The notes beneath the pieces are model-generated. The model saw nothing but the letters and a program-made list of their open reading frames with translations. It ran no database searches and was not told where the DNA came from. From an uncultured Alphaproteobacteria bacterium (GTDB lineage: Bacteria > Pseudomonadota > Alphaproteobacteria > CAAHEQ01 > UBA3637), in assembly GCA_947629595.1 (NCBI GenBank), contig CANREI010000012.1:1-24478 (forward strand): a stretch of 24,478 bases of DNA, in the 5' to 3' direction. How positions within the stretch are numbered: the stretch's first letter is position 1; every line of letters begins with the position of its first letter. The translations under genes and the position numbers were made by a program. Shown piece after piece: positions 16,507 through 23,105 of this stretch.

Positions 16507-16600
16507 AAAATGGCAGGAAAGATATGCTTTTTTTTAAGTTGCTGACGATATTTTTCCTCTATCGGCAAGGGTAAGAAGTAATGCGGAACTCTCCCCTTTC

Positions 16601-16664
16601 TCCCTCTATCGGCGGATGTGACAGACGGCGTTAAGTCGTCTGTCGCTATGGGCCGATAGGGGGA
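16601..16664. repeat. Nested-palindrome repeat, copy 2 (variant stems)
   Basis: The outer stem is TCCCTCTATCGGC (16601-16613) with GCCGATAGGGGGA (16652-16664). The inner stem is GACAGACG with CGTCTGTC (16620-16627 and 16637-16644). Both stems differ from copy 1 but remain paired, with one T-G pair. The internal loop (GGATGT, GCTATGG) is only similar. Confidence 0.75.
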
Positions 16665-16798
16665 AAAAGCAAAATTCGGCACTTTTTCTTAATTTTCGGC
16701 CGGTGATAATTTATTTTTTTTGGGGGTGACTATATCCCGTTTTCTCTCTTATTTTCGGCGGGAAGTGCTATCCCGTGAAACGTAGGACAGCGCGATGG
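16625..16798 (+). repeat. Long direct repeat, upstream copy
   Basis: About 174 bp that match 18790-18963 nearly base for base over the first 113 (few substitutions, one extra G in the run), continuing into a palindrome copy. The block covers the right half of palindrome copy 2, an AT-rich link and most of copy 3. It lies upstream of the prepilin gene at 17180; the other copy lies downstream in the same orientation. Confidence 0.8.
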
Positions 16799-16808
16799 CA
16801 GAATTAAA
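16748..16808. repeat. Nested-palindrome repeat, copy 3 (degenerate)
   Basis: The left outer arm CTTATTTTCGGC (16748-16759), the loop GGGAAGTG and the left inner arm CTATCCC are intact. The right inner arm AGGACAG has two mismatches, and the right outer arm (16797-16808) is eroded. This looks like a decayed copy. Confidence 0.6.
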
Positions 16809-16852
16809 GCTGAATTTATTTTCTTTCCATTTGCAGGCGATAATTCTTCTTT

Positions 16853-16913
16853 CTTATTTTCGGCGGAAAGTACTATCCCGCTATTGTGGGATAGCGCGAT
16901 GTGCCGAAAATAG
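16853..16913. repeat. Nested-palindrome repeat, copy 4
   Basis: Outer stem: CTTATTTTCGGC (16853-16864) with GCCGAAAATAG (16903-16913). Inner stem: CTATCCC with GGGATAG (16873-16879 and 16888-16894). Internal loop: GGAAAGTA and CGCGATGT. It lies 71 bp before the conserved block upstream of the prepilin gene. Confidence 0.75.
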
Positions 16914-16983
16914 GAGAGAGACTAATATATTAAACCCATAATTCCCGAATAAAATGAGCATATTTTTCCGGTCATCTGTCCTC

Positions 16984-17153
16984 AAAAAAACGTACGATTT
17001 TTGCAACACTTTTTTTTAAAATGTTAAAAAAATTTTTATTTTAAGCGGAAATAATTGATTTTTCGACTGTTTTTGAAGGGTGAGTTTTAGCATTTTGAAG
17101 GCAATTTTTGCCCCTGAATCTGCGTTGCATTAAAGGTACGTTTATTTTATGCT
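16984..17153 (+). promoter_or_regulatory. Regulatory region and promoter of prepilin-like gene 2
   Basis: The block 16984-17017 (A-tract, ACGTACGATTTTTGCAACAC, T-tract) is shared with the third prepilin gene (20569-20601). A small inverted repeat GGCAA/TTGCC lies at 17100-17112. The promoter is TTGCAT (17125-17130) and TATGCT (17148-17153) with a 17-bp spacer. The same order and near-identical distances precede the third gene, so a common regulator is likely. Confidence 0.65.
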
Positions 17154-17170
17154 ATTCGTAGAGTGAAAGG

Positions 17171-17286
17171 GAGTCGAAAATGACAATGCAAGCAAGACAA
17201 AATCAGTTAAAACAGGCAGAAATACAAGGGAATAAAGCAAAAATCGTGCAAGGGGAAACGGAGAGTCGGAAAATGACAATGCAATC
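17171..17286 (+). repeat. Duplicated start region in prepilin-like gene 2
   Basis: GAGTCG(G)AAAATGACAATG followed by CAA(G/T)CAA occurs at 17171 and again at 17263. The two ATG codons (17180, 17273) are 93 bp apart and in frame. The first has the better ribosome site (AAAGGGAG, 6-nt spacing), and the second has GGAG at 9 nt. Confidence 0.7.
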
Positions 17287-18733
17287 AAAAAAACAAATTC
17301 AAAATCAAGCACAAGCAGGGCGGTCAATGGTTGAAATGCTGGGGGTGTTGGCTATTATTGCTATTTTATCAATCGGCGGAATTGTGGGATACAGATTGGC
17401 TATGAATTACTATCAAGCGAATCAAATTGCGCATGAAATGAATATGATGCGCACCGATGCACAAATAAAAATTGCACAAGGGACGGAAAATTTAACCCTC
17501 GGCAGCCCTTACGATGAGAATAAAATCAGTTTTAATAATTATGATACCGCATTCGGATGCAAATATGTTGATGAAAATGATCTTATTTCCGAAGAAACCG
17601 TTTCATGCCAAATTGCAAACGCTTATTTTATTGAATTACCGAAAATTCCGAACGGCGTATGTCAACCGCTCATACGTCTCATTAACGGCATGGATAATTT
17701 AATTGCCTTTTCTGTAAACGATTCTGAATATGAGGAAGGAGGCACTTGTCAAGAAGGAGAGAATGATTTATATGCCGTATTTTCGGGGGAAACCGTCTCA
17801 GATTTAACACATTGTGAAAGAGATGATGATTGTAAAGAATTAGAAAGCACACCGGTCTGTGATCTGTCACGCCATGTATGTGTTGAATGTACGCAAAAAG
17901 AAGATTGCACGCAAGGAAATGGCGGTATTTGCATTGAAAACAAGTGCGATTATTGTGCCGATGGAGAAGTGAGAGATGAATCGTCACAATGCGTGGAATG
18001 TTTAACGTATGAAAACTGCACCGATACACCTGAAACCCCGCAATGTGACGAGATAAGCCATACCTGCAAAAGCTGTGCTGAAATTGATGCGAATAAACCT
18101 TTGTGGGCTGATAATGAATGCAAAGAGTGTCCCGCAGATCAACCGTGGAACGGCGAATCTTGCGGGTGTAAAGATAACAATTTATGTTTTACAACATTCG
18201 GAGATGATTATTATTGTCATAAAACTAAAATAGATGATTACACGGACGGTGAAACAGGTTTTTGCAAACAATTTAACTTCCCGTTGCATAAAAAACTTTC
18301 TGATGGCGCGGAAGTGTGGGCTGTTACGGGAACCGGTTATACTTATTGGAATACATGTCGCTTATGTGAAGCGCGAGCCGGAAAAGACGGGACACATTGT
18401 TCGGAAAATGGTTATCAATCATCGAATATGCTTGATATGGCATTTTTCCAATGCGCCGATCAAAATCAAATGATTCAAGTACTGAAGAATAACAAATTTG
18501 CTTATTGCCATAAAACATCGGGAGATATAGAACAATATAAAGAGGATAATATTGCACCACGGGCGCAGGAAATTCAAGAGCTTATAACATTAGCAGGTGT
18601 ATGGGTAACGGATTCGGTATTTGATATGCGACCGATTCGCATTGATTTGTCAGCAAGGATAGTAGGCAGAGTAGGTTCTTGTTTATACGGGCATGAAGAT
18701 GCTGACGGTAATCATTTCCCGGTTTGCCGATGA
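17180..18733 (+). CDS. Prepilin-like surface protein 2, cysteine-rich with lectin-like head
   Basis: This 517-residue protein has a Gly-Arg-Ser-Met-Val-Glu motif: Gly47 is the expected prepilin peptidase site and Glu52 is the +5 Glu. A hydrophobic helix follows (about 51-78). The pilin body (80-210) contains LGSPYDENKISF and IPNGVCQPLI. Five cysteine-rich modules (about 218-345) repeat a C-x-x-C / D-C pattern. The head (about 375-517) has a Y-W-x-x-C-x-x-C-E-A start and a VCR end, like a degenerate C-type-lectin or DUF1566-like fold. The start at 17180 is chosen because its distance from the -10 (26 bp) equals that of the third gene (25 bp). An in-frame ATG at 17273 would give 486 residues with a usual 16-residue leader. 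Its partners for assembly are not in the window, and the gene is enclosed by palindrome repeats. The adhesive role is inference. Confidence 0.82.
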   Translation: MTMQARQNQLKQAEIQGNKAKIVQGETESRKMTMQSKKQIQNQAQAGRSMVEMLGVLAIIAILSIGGIVGYRLAMNYYQANQIAHEMNMMRTDAQIKIAQGTENLTLGSPYDENKISFNNYDTAFGCKYVDENDLISEETVSCQIANAYFIELPKIPNGVCQPLIRLINGMDNLIAFSVNDSEYEEGGTCQEGENDLYAVFSGETVSDLTHCERDDDCKELESTPVCDLSRHVCVECTQKEDCTQGNGGICIENKCDYCADGEVRDESSQCVECLTYENCTDTPETPQCDEISHTCKSCAEIDANKPLWADNECKECPADQPWNGESCGCKDNNLCFTTFGDDYYCHKTKIDDYTDGETGFCKQFNFPLHKKLSDGAEVWAVTGTGYTYWNTCRLCEARAGKDGTHCSENGYQSSNMLDMAFFQCADQNQMIQVLKNNKFAYCHKTSGDIEQYKEDNIAPRAQEIQELITLAGVWVTDSVFDMRPIRIDLSARIVGRVGSCLYGHEDADGNHFPVCR

Positions 18734-18782
18734 ATAAGAACGGAAGTCGGCAATATTGATATTTTCTCTGATTCTCGGGCCA

Positions 18783-18834
18783 TAGCGGAACGGCGTTAAG
18801 TCGTCTGTCGCTATGGGCCGATAGGGGGAAAGGG
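18783..18834. repeat. Nested-palindrome repeat, copy 5 (rearranged left arm)
   Basis: The right half from ACGGCGTTAAGTCGTC onward equals copy 2. The left half is replaced, yet CCATAGCG next to it still pairs with CGCTATGG on the right, so a stem is kept with a different left arm. It begins about 50 bp after the stop of prepilin gene 2. Confidence 0.55.
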
Positions 18835-18963
18835 CAAAATTCGACACTTTTTCTTAATTTTCGGCCGGTGATAATTTATTTTTTTTGGGGGGTGACTATA
18901 TCCGCTTTCTTTCTTAATTTTCGGCGGGAAGTGCTATCCCGCATTTGTGGGATAGCGCGGTGG
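18790..18963 (+). repeat. Long direct repeat, downstream copy
   Basis: This is the partner of 16625-16798 in the same orientation, 2165 bp away. Recombination between the two would delete or duplicate the intervening prepilin gene with its promoter. The match includes the unusual T8-GGGGG run and the TGACTATATCC block before a palindrome copy. Confidence 0.8.
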
Positions 18964-18975
18964 GCCGAAAATAAG
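18913..18975. repeat. Nested-palindrome repeat, copy 6 (best formed)
   Basis: Outer stem: CTTAATTTTCGGC (18913-18925) with GCCGAAAATAAG (18964-18975), one bulge on the left, opposite to copy 1. Internal loop: GGGAAGTG and GCGGTGG, identical to copy 1. Inner stem: GCTATCCC with GGGATAGC (18933-18940 and 18949-18956), 8 bp. It lies between the convergent prepilin genes 2 and 3 and could terminate either one. Confidence 0.78.
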
Positions 18976-19052
18976 AGAGGTGCCCTGCCGAACGGGAGTT
19001 GAAAAAAAAGGCAGGACATCGGGGGGTGATGACGTTCTCTTAAAAACGCGCC

Positions 19053-20405
19053 TCACTCCACACATACAACCGGCCCTCCTTCGTCACGTTGGTCACTATC
19101 AACCACACCACTGAAGGGGTCAATGTAGTATGCTCTGCAGGAATTTCTATCTGCGTTTATACTTGTAAACGGATCTTGCAACCAATAATAATGTCCTCCT
19201 GCTGCTTTGTGCACCGCTTTTACAATGTCACTGGTTCCGACTTTACAGGAGCCACTCCAGTCATTCTGGTACCCATTGCTGTCACAACACGCCCCCAGCG
19301 TTGTTCCGCCTAAATTTTTATTCTCACAATTGAAATCAGAAATTTTCATCATGCGCCTATTTTGTGCCTCACAGAACCGCTCCGCACTCCACCAATTCAT
19401 ATACTTACCATCCTTCGACACCACATATGTGTTCGGATTCTCACTGTCTTTATTTTCCGCTTTGTAATCATCTACTTTCTCACATCTATATGTCCCATAC
19501 GATGATTCCCAAAACTTATTTTTTCCGCAAGCTTCTTCCTCTGTTATCGTTTCTTCTTCCTGCTTACAATAACCATTACCATCAGGAATACATTCACAGT
19601 AATTATAGCAATCGTCGCTCAAGCAAAAATAACCATCTCCGTATTTCTGCTTACACTCCGCATTCGTTCTGCATTCACCATTGAATGTTGTTGTCGTTAC
19701 AATCGTGGCGGTTAATGTGGCGGTTGTGGCCTGTGTTGTTGTAACCTCTGTTGTAACCTCCGTTGTCGTGGTTTCAGGCGTTGTTGATTCTGTTGCGGTC
19801 GTTGTTGATGTAATCGCCTCCGTTACTTCCGGCACGGGCGTGTGAGTTTCCGATTCCTCCGGCCGCGGGATTCCGCCCTCAACCGTGGTATCCGTATCAA
19901 AAAATACTGTTACGGTGTTACCCGTGTCATTGCACTCATTATCACCGCCGTTAATTTCACTGTCATAATAATAGGCCATACCGAATACCGCATCACCCAG
20001 CATATTACACACTCGCTTCGGAAGTCCTGTTGCTGTCATGGAATACATTGTTTCATCAAGATATTGACAGTCAGGCCCGAAACTTGCTTCTTCACCGCAG
20101 GCATATGCAAATCCGTAATCTACCGTGCGAAACTTGCCCTCATCATAAGGCGACCCCAGCGAAAGCGTTACGCCCTCAGGATTTCCCTTTTGTAATAACA
20201 TAGCTAACTGAGCGCTGTTGAGGTTCATTTCATAAAGAATCTGATTCGATACATGCTTATCCATGCCCCACCGATACCCGGCAATCCCGCCAATCGATAT
20301 AACACCGATAATGGCCAAAACGCCAAGCATTTCAACCATTGAACGCCCTTCTTGTGCCTGATTTTGAACTTGTTTTAAGTGCTTTTTCTTCATTTTATTG
20401 CTCAT
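19053..20405 (-). CDS. Prepilin-like surface protein 3, Thr-rich linker and C-type-lectin-like head
   Basis: From the chosen start the protein is 450 residues. It has a 20-residue basic leader ending in Gly20, then R-S-M-V-E25-M-L-G and a hydrophobic helix (about 22-45). A pilin body follows (50-165, LGSPYDEGKF, LPKRVCNML), then a linker of about 55 residues that is half threonine (190-245), and a cysteine-rich block (about 247-290). The C-terminal head has MNWWSAERFCEAQNRRMM, YYWLQDP, AYYIDPFSGVV and a VVCVE end, the pattern of C-type-lectin or DUF1566-like domains. An upstream in-frame ATG at 20435 would precede the GAAAGGGG ribosome site, so the ATG at 20405 is preferred. It is convergent with gene 2. 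It is likely exported and anchored in the inner membrane or in a pseudopilus; the ligand is unknown. Confidence 0.82.
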   Translation of the reverse strand: MSNKMKKKHLKQVQNQAQEGRSMVEMLGVLAIIGVISIGGIAGYRWGMDKHVSNQILYEMNLNSAQLAMLLQKGNPEGVTLSLGSPYDEGKFRTVDYGFAYACGEEASFGPDCQYLDETMYSMTATGLPKRVCNMLGDAVFGMAYYYDSEINGGDNECNDTGNTVTVFFDTDTTVEGGIPRPEESETHTPVPEVTEAITSTTTATESTTPETTTTEVTTEVTTTQATTATLTATIVTTTTFNGECRTNAECKQKYGDGYFCLSDDCYNYCECIPDGNGYCKQEEETITEEEACGKNKFWESSYGTYRCEKVDDYKAENKDSENPNTYVVSKDGKYMNWWSAERFCEAQNRRMMKISDFNCENKNLGGTTLGACCDSNGYQNDWSGSCKVGTSDIVKAVHKAAGGHYYWLQDPFTSINADRNSCRAYYIDPFSGVVDSDQRDEGGPVVCVE

Positions 20406-20430
20406 TTTTTTAACCCCTTTCAATAAATAA

Positions 20431-20601
20431 AGCATAAAATAAACGTACCTTTAATGCAACGCGGATTCGGGGGTAAAATTACCCCCAAAAATCACCGAAA
20501 AAGCCTCGTTATAACCATTTGATATTGCATTAAAATTACCTCCAAATAAATTTTTTTTGAAAAAATGCAAAAAAAGTGTTGCAAAAATCGTACGTTTTTT
20601 T
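20431..20601 (-). promoter_or_regulatory. Regulatory region and promoter of prepilin-like gene 3
   Basis: On the minus strand: the shared 33-bp block (20601-20569), then a perfect 18-bp inverted repeat GGGGGTAATTTTACCCCC (20486-20469), then TTGCAT (20459-20454), a 17-bp spacer and TATGCT (20436-20431). The distance from the shared block to the -35 is about 110 bp, as for gene 2. The sequence between these elements is not conserved. The rest of the gap up to 20752 holds only AT-rich sequence and a weak 6-bp inverted repeat. Confidence 0.68.
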
Positions 20602-20752
20602 GATGAATGAGTGTCAACGTTCATAAGGTATAAAAAATCATTGTAACGCCTTGTTTTAAAAAAATATTCCTGCCGCTTTCGACCTGATATTTTTTTAATG
20701 CGGCATTATTTTTTCAAAATATAATTTTTTTGTCAATTTTTGTTTTTATTTC

Positions 20753-20780
20753 TTGACATCTTTTTAAAATTTGTTATAAT
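20753..20780 (+). promoter_or_regulatory. Near-consensus promoter of the ankyrin gene
   Basis: TTGACA (20753-20758) and TATAAT (20775-20780) are both perfect hexamers with a 16-bp spacer in AT-rich DNA. An AAAAGGAG ribosome site at 20794-20801 precedes the ATG at 20808. High constitutive expression is expected. Confidence 0.82.
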
Positions 20781-20807
20781 GAAGTTGTTTTATAAAAGGA
20801 GAAAACA

Positions 20808-22316
20808 ATGGATAATCTGCTTTGGACAGCGCTTCGCAAAAACTTTTTTCGAGATAATCCCGCTCAACGATTGCAATTATTAAAACAGGCATTGAATCAG
20901 GGGGCAAACCCGAATAAACCGCATGCCAAAAAAGGCTTTACGCCGCTGGTTTATGCCATTTTGGGGCATCAGCCGAAAATGGCGGAGGCTTTAATTCAAA
21001 AAGGAGCCGACATTCATCTGGCCTGTCAGGGAATCACGCCTTTGGAGGCAGCTATTCATTCTCATTCGCATGATTGTTTAAGTTTGTTAATTAATCACAA
21101 AGCGCATCTTGATTCAACCGATATCAATCCCATTACTTATGCCCTTAGCTGTCATAATTTAACGGCTATTTGGCGATTGGAAGATGCCGGTGTTGATATT
21201 AACAAACCGTCGGGGCTTCATCAAAATACACCGTTAATGTGTGCCGTTTTATTTGAAGATGATGCCCGATATACTTATAATTTATTGCAATTGAAACCGA
21301 ATGTCAATGTGACGGACAGTGACGGAAATACGCCTCTTTTTGCGGCTATTTGTAAACAATCGATTGAAAAAATCGATTTACTGCTTGATGCCAAAGCCGA
21401 TGTGAACATTGCCAACAAGCAGGGACATACCCCCTTGTTGCTTGCGGCCTATACCGGTAATGCGCGCATTGTTTCCATGCTGTTAAATGCCGGTGCCGAT
21501 GTGCATTATCGGGATAATGAAGGCGATACGGCTTTACACGTTGCCGCCAATATGTCGATTGCCGATTTATTGATAAAAGCCGGCGCGGATAAAGAAGCCA
21601 AAAATAACCACGGCTGGTCACCGTTTATAACCGCCGTTCAAAACGGGGCCGCCGATATTATTCAATATTATGTTCAAAACGGCAAAAATGCAAACATAAA
21701 AGATCCGTACGGGCAGTCTCTTTTAATGACGGCCATTTTTTGCCAACAGGAAAAAGCGCTTCATGCTTTAATTCGGGCACATGCTGATCTCGATACGCAG
21801 GATCGGGACGGATATTCCCCGCTCATGTATGCCGTTATGACCAATCAACCGCAAATGGTTTATCAATTAACGAAAGCCGGTGCGAATATTCATTTAACCG
21901 ATCGGAAAGGGAACAACGCTCTCATTTATGCGCTTCATCAAAAAAGTCCGGCCGCGGCAAAAATTTTACTGGAAAACGGATCTGATCCGAACAGTTATGA
22001 TTTTATGGGCAGTTCTGCTTTAATGTTGGCCCTTGTGAACACGCCGGAAGTTGTGCCGCTCTTAATTCAAAAAGGCGCCGATGTGAATCGTAAAGATGAA
22101 AAAGGTTCAACGCCGCTGATGATTGCCGCTTATTTGAAAGATAAAGAAAACGTTAAACGGCTTTTAAATGCCGGTGCCGATGCAACAGCCGTTAATCAAG
22201 ACGGACAAACTTTCCGAAATCTCAGCAATTTGGCGCTGAAACTCACCTATTGTCAACACACGCTGACACAAAAAATCAAACAGGCATTTCATGCGCAAAA
22301 TCAACGCTCGTGCTAA
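20808..22316 (+). CDS. Ankyrin-repeat protein, about 14 repeats
   Basis: Almost the whole 502-residue protein consists of ankyrin repeats of about 33 residues with the G-x-T-P-L-x-x-A start and the L-L-x-x-G-A-D-V/I-N end. Thirteen are easy to count, beginning with GFTPLVYAI near 46, then GNTPLFAAI, GHTPLLLAA, GDTALHVAA, GYSPLMYAV and GSTPLMIAA. An N-terminal cap forms a possible fourteenth. The C-terminal 50 residues are a non-repeat helical cap. There is no signal peptide, membrane segment or catalytic domain, so it is a cytosolic or secreted protein-binding scaffold. Ankyrin proteins are common in host-associated alphaproteobacteria, some as secreted effectors, but nothing here shows secretion. 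The next gene starts after a 25-bp gap, probably in one operon. Confidence 0.9.
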   Translation: MDNLLWTALRKNFFRDNPAQRLQLLKQALNQGANPNKPHAKKGFTPLVYAILGHQPKMAEALIQKGADIHLACQGITPLEAAIHSHSHDCLSLLINHKAHLDSTDINPITYALSCHNLTAIWRLEDAGVDINKPSGLHQNTPLMCAVLFEDDARYTYNLLQLKPNVNVTDSDGNTPLFAAICKQSIEKIDLLLDAKADVNIANKQGHTPLLLAAYTGNARIVSMLLNAGADVHYRDNEGDTALHVAANMSIADLLIKAGADKEAKNNHGWSPFITAVQNGAADIIQYYVQNGKNANIKDPYGQSLLMTAIFCQQEKALHALIRAHADLDTQDRDGYSPLMYAVMTNQPQMVYQLTKAGANIHLTDRKGNNALIYALHQKSPAAAKILLENGSDPNSYDFMGSSALMLALVNTPEVVPLLIQKGADVNRKDEKGSTPLMIAAYLKDKENVKRLLNAGADATAVNQDGQTFRNLSNLALKLTYCQHTLTQKIKQAFHAQNQRSC

Positions 22317-22341
22317 GCGTTTATTTGATAAAGGATTTAAT

Positions 22342-22728
22342 ATGTTCGACCAATCTGACATCAACGCCGTGAAACAGGCTTTAAAAGCAGAAAAAGTTAA
22401 GCTTTTAAAAGCCCGAAAATCGGCACACGCTTTTTTAACAAAAGATTCTCAATCATTAAAAGAAGAAACCGAAAAACACGCCGATCAATTGGTGCAAAGC
22501 GTAACGGCTGTTTCTTCTGTAACGCATTCAATTGTGCAATCGATCCATAAGCAGCAACCCGCAGCTGAAAAAACGGCCGAATCCGGCTCGTTAAGAAACG
22601 GTTTTCAAGCTCTTTTCGGCGGTATGGAAAATATTTTCTCCGGCAGTGTCTCTCACACGCCGCGGTTCATTCAAAAAAATCAAGGGCAAGTAAAGCCCGC
22701 CTCTTTTGAACACACAAGAGAAGATTAA
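22342..22728 (+). CDS. Small hydrophilic protein of unknown function
   Basis: This 128-residue protein is charged and Lys-, Gln- and Ser-rich, with a likely helical or coiled-coil first half (about 5-75) and no membrane segment or signal. A possible structured motif is NGFQALFGGMENIFSG near 92-107. A longer frame starts at 22291 inside the ankyrin gene, but the ATG at 22342 has AAAGGA 7 nt upstream and is preferred. No family is recognised. It follows the ankyrin gene and its stop overlaps the stop of the convergent lipoprotein gene by 4 bp (TTAA). Co-expression with the ankyrin protein suggests a partner, but this is inference. Confidence 0.62.
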   Translation: MFDQSDINAVKQALKAEKVKLLKARKSAHAFLTKDSQSLKEETEKHADQLVQSVTAVSSVTHSIVQSIHKQQPAAEKTAESGSLRNGFQALFGGMENIFSGSVSHTPRFIQKNQGQVKPASFEHTRED

Positions 22729-23105
22729 AAATTCACGCCGCACCCGTCGCCTTGCCAAAGTGCTTTTTGAATGATTCCCGATTGCACAAAAAAAGTTGTC
22801 TGGCAAAAAAGATTGCCTTGCGGGGAGGCTTGCGGATATCCGTTAATCATTGTCATCGGCCCGACACCGACTTCTCCTTCATCGTCACCGAAAGTGATAT
22901 TTTCGGCACGCATATAAATTAAATATTGATATCCCTCGTTATTGATCACTTGTGTCGGTGTTCCCCACGCATTTATTAAAGCCGTCGGTGATTCGCCGAC
23001 CCAATCCGACGGACTTCCGGTTGCATGAAACGTTTCCGTTATTCCCCCTTGATTACAAGCGGTTAAAGCAAGCGCCGACAAAAAAAGAAGGATTAAATTT
23101 TTCAT
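22725..23105 (-). CDS. Small lipoprotein of unknown function
   Basis: The N-terminus is a lipoprotein signal with lipobox LTAC, Cys17 being acylated, followed by Asn. The mature part of about 110 residues has W-V-G-E-S-P-x-x-L-x-x-x-W-G-T-P-x-x-V, which resembles the short lipoproteins in which a W-G-x-P turn precedes a beta strand (SmpA/OmlA-like BLIP folds). It ends in Q-G-D-G-C-G-V-N-F. Two Cys residues in the second half (C-Q-T-T and G-C-G) could form a disulfide. The start overlaps the stop of the hydrolase gene as ATGA, so the two are coupled. A role at the outer membrane is only a guess. Confidence 0.68.
   Translation of the reverse strand: MKNLILLFLSALALTACNQGGITETFHATGSPSDWVGESPTALINAWGTPTQVINNEGYQYLIYMRAENITFGDDEGEVGVGPMTMINGYPQASPQGNLFCQTTFFVQSGIIQKALWQGDGCGVNF

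Noticed and set aside
16232..16537. Plus-strand open frame of 101 codons over the tandem repeat
   Set aside because: The repeat units differ by 2 bp, so the frame changes between units. No convincing ribosome site or domain is seen, and it runs into the palindrome cluster.
16482..16682. Minus-strand open frame of 66 codons in the repeat region
   Set aside because: It lies across palindrome copies 1 and 2, so its sequence is explained by the repeats; there is no family resemblance.
16268..16920. CRISPR array
   Set aside because: Repeats are long, uneven in length and without regular unique spacers, and no cas gene is visible.
16443..18975. Integron attC sites
   Set aside because: The elements fold like nested palindromes, but the core GTTRRRY / RYYYAAC boxes are not in the right places and no integrase is visible.
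18981..19017. Terminator between prepilin genes from the CCTGCC/GGCAGG pair
   Set aside because: Only 6 bp with a 20-nt loop, and the T run falls inside the loop, so it is a poor terminator.
17180..20405. Diversity-generating retroelement
   Set aside because: The lectin-like heads suggested it, but no reverse transcriptase frame and no template repeat were seen in this window. The two heads differ by ordinary divergence, not only at adenine-derived positions as far as could be judged by eye.
20671..20709. Hairpin TGCCGC/GCGGCA before the ankyrin promoter
   Set aside because: A 6-bp stem with a loop of over 20 nt in AT-rich DNA; this could be chance.
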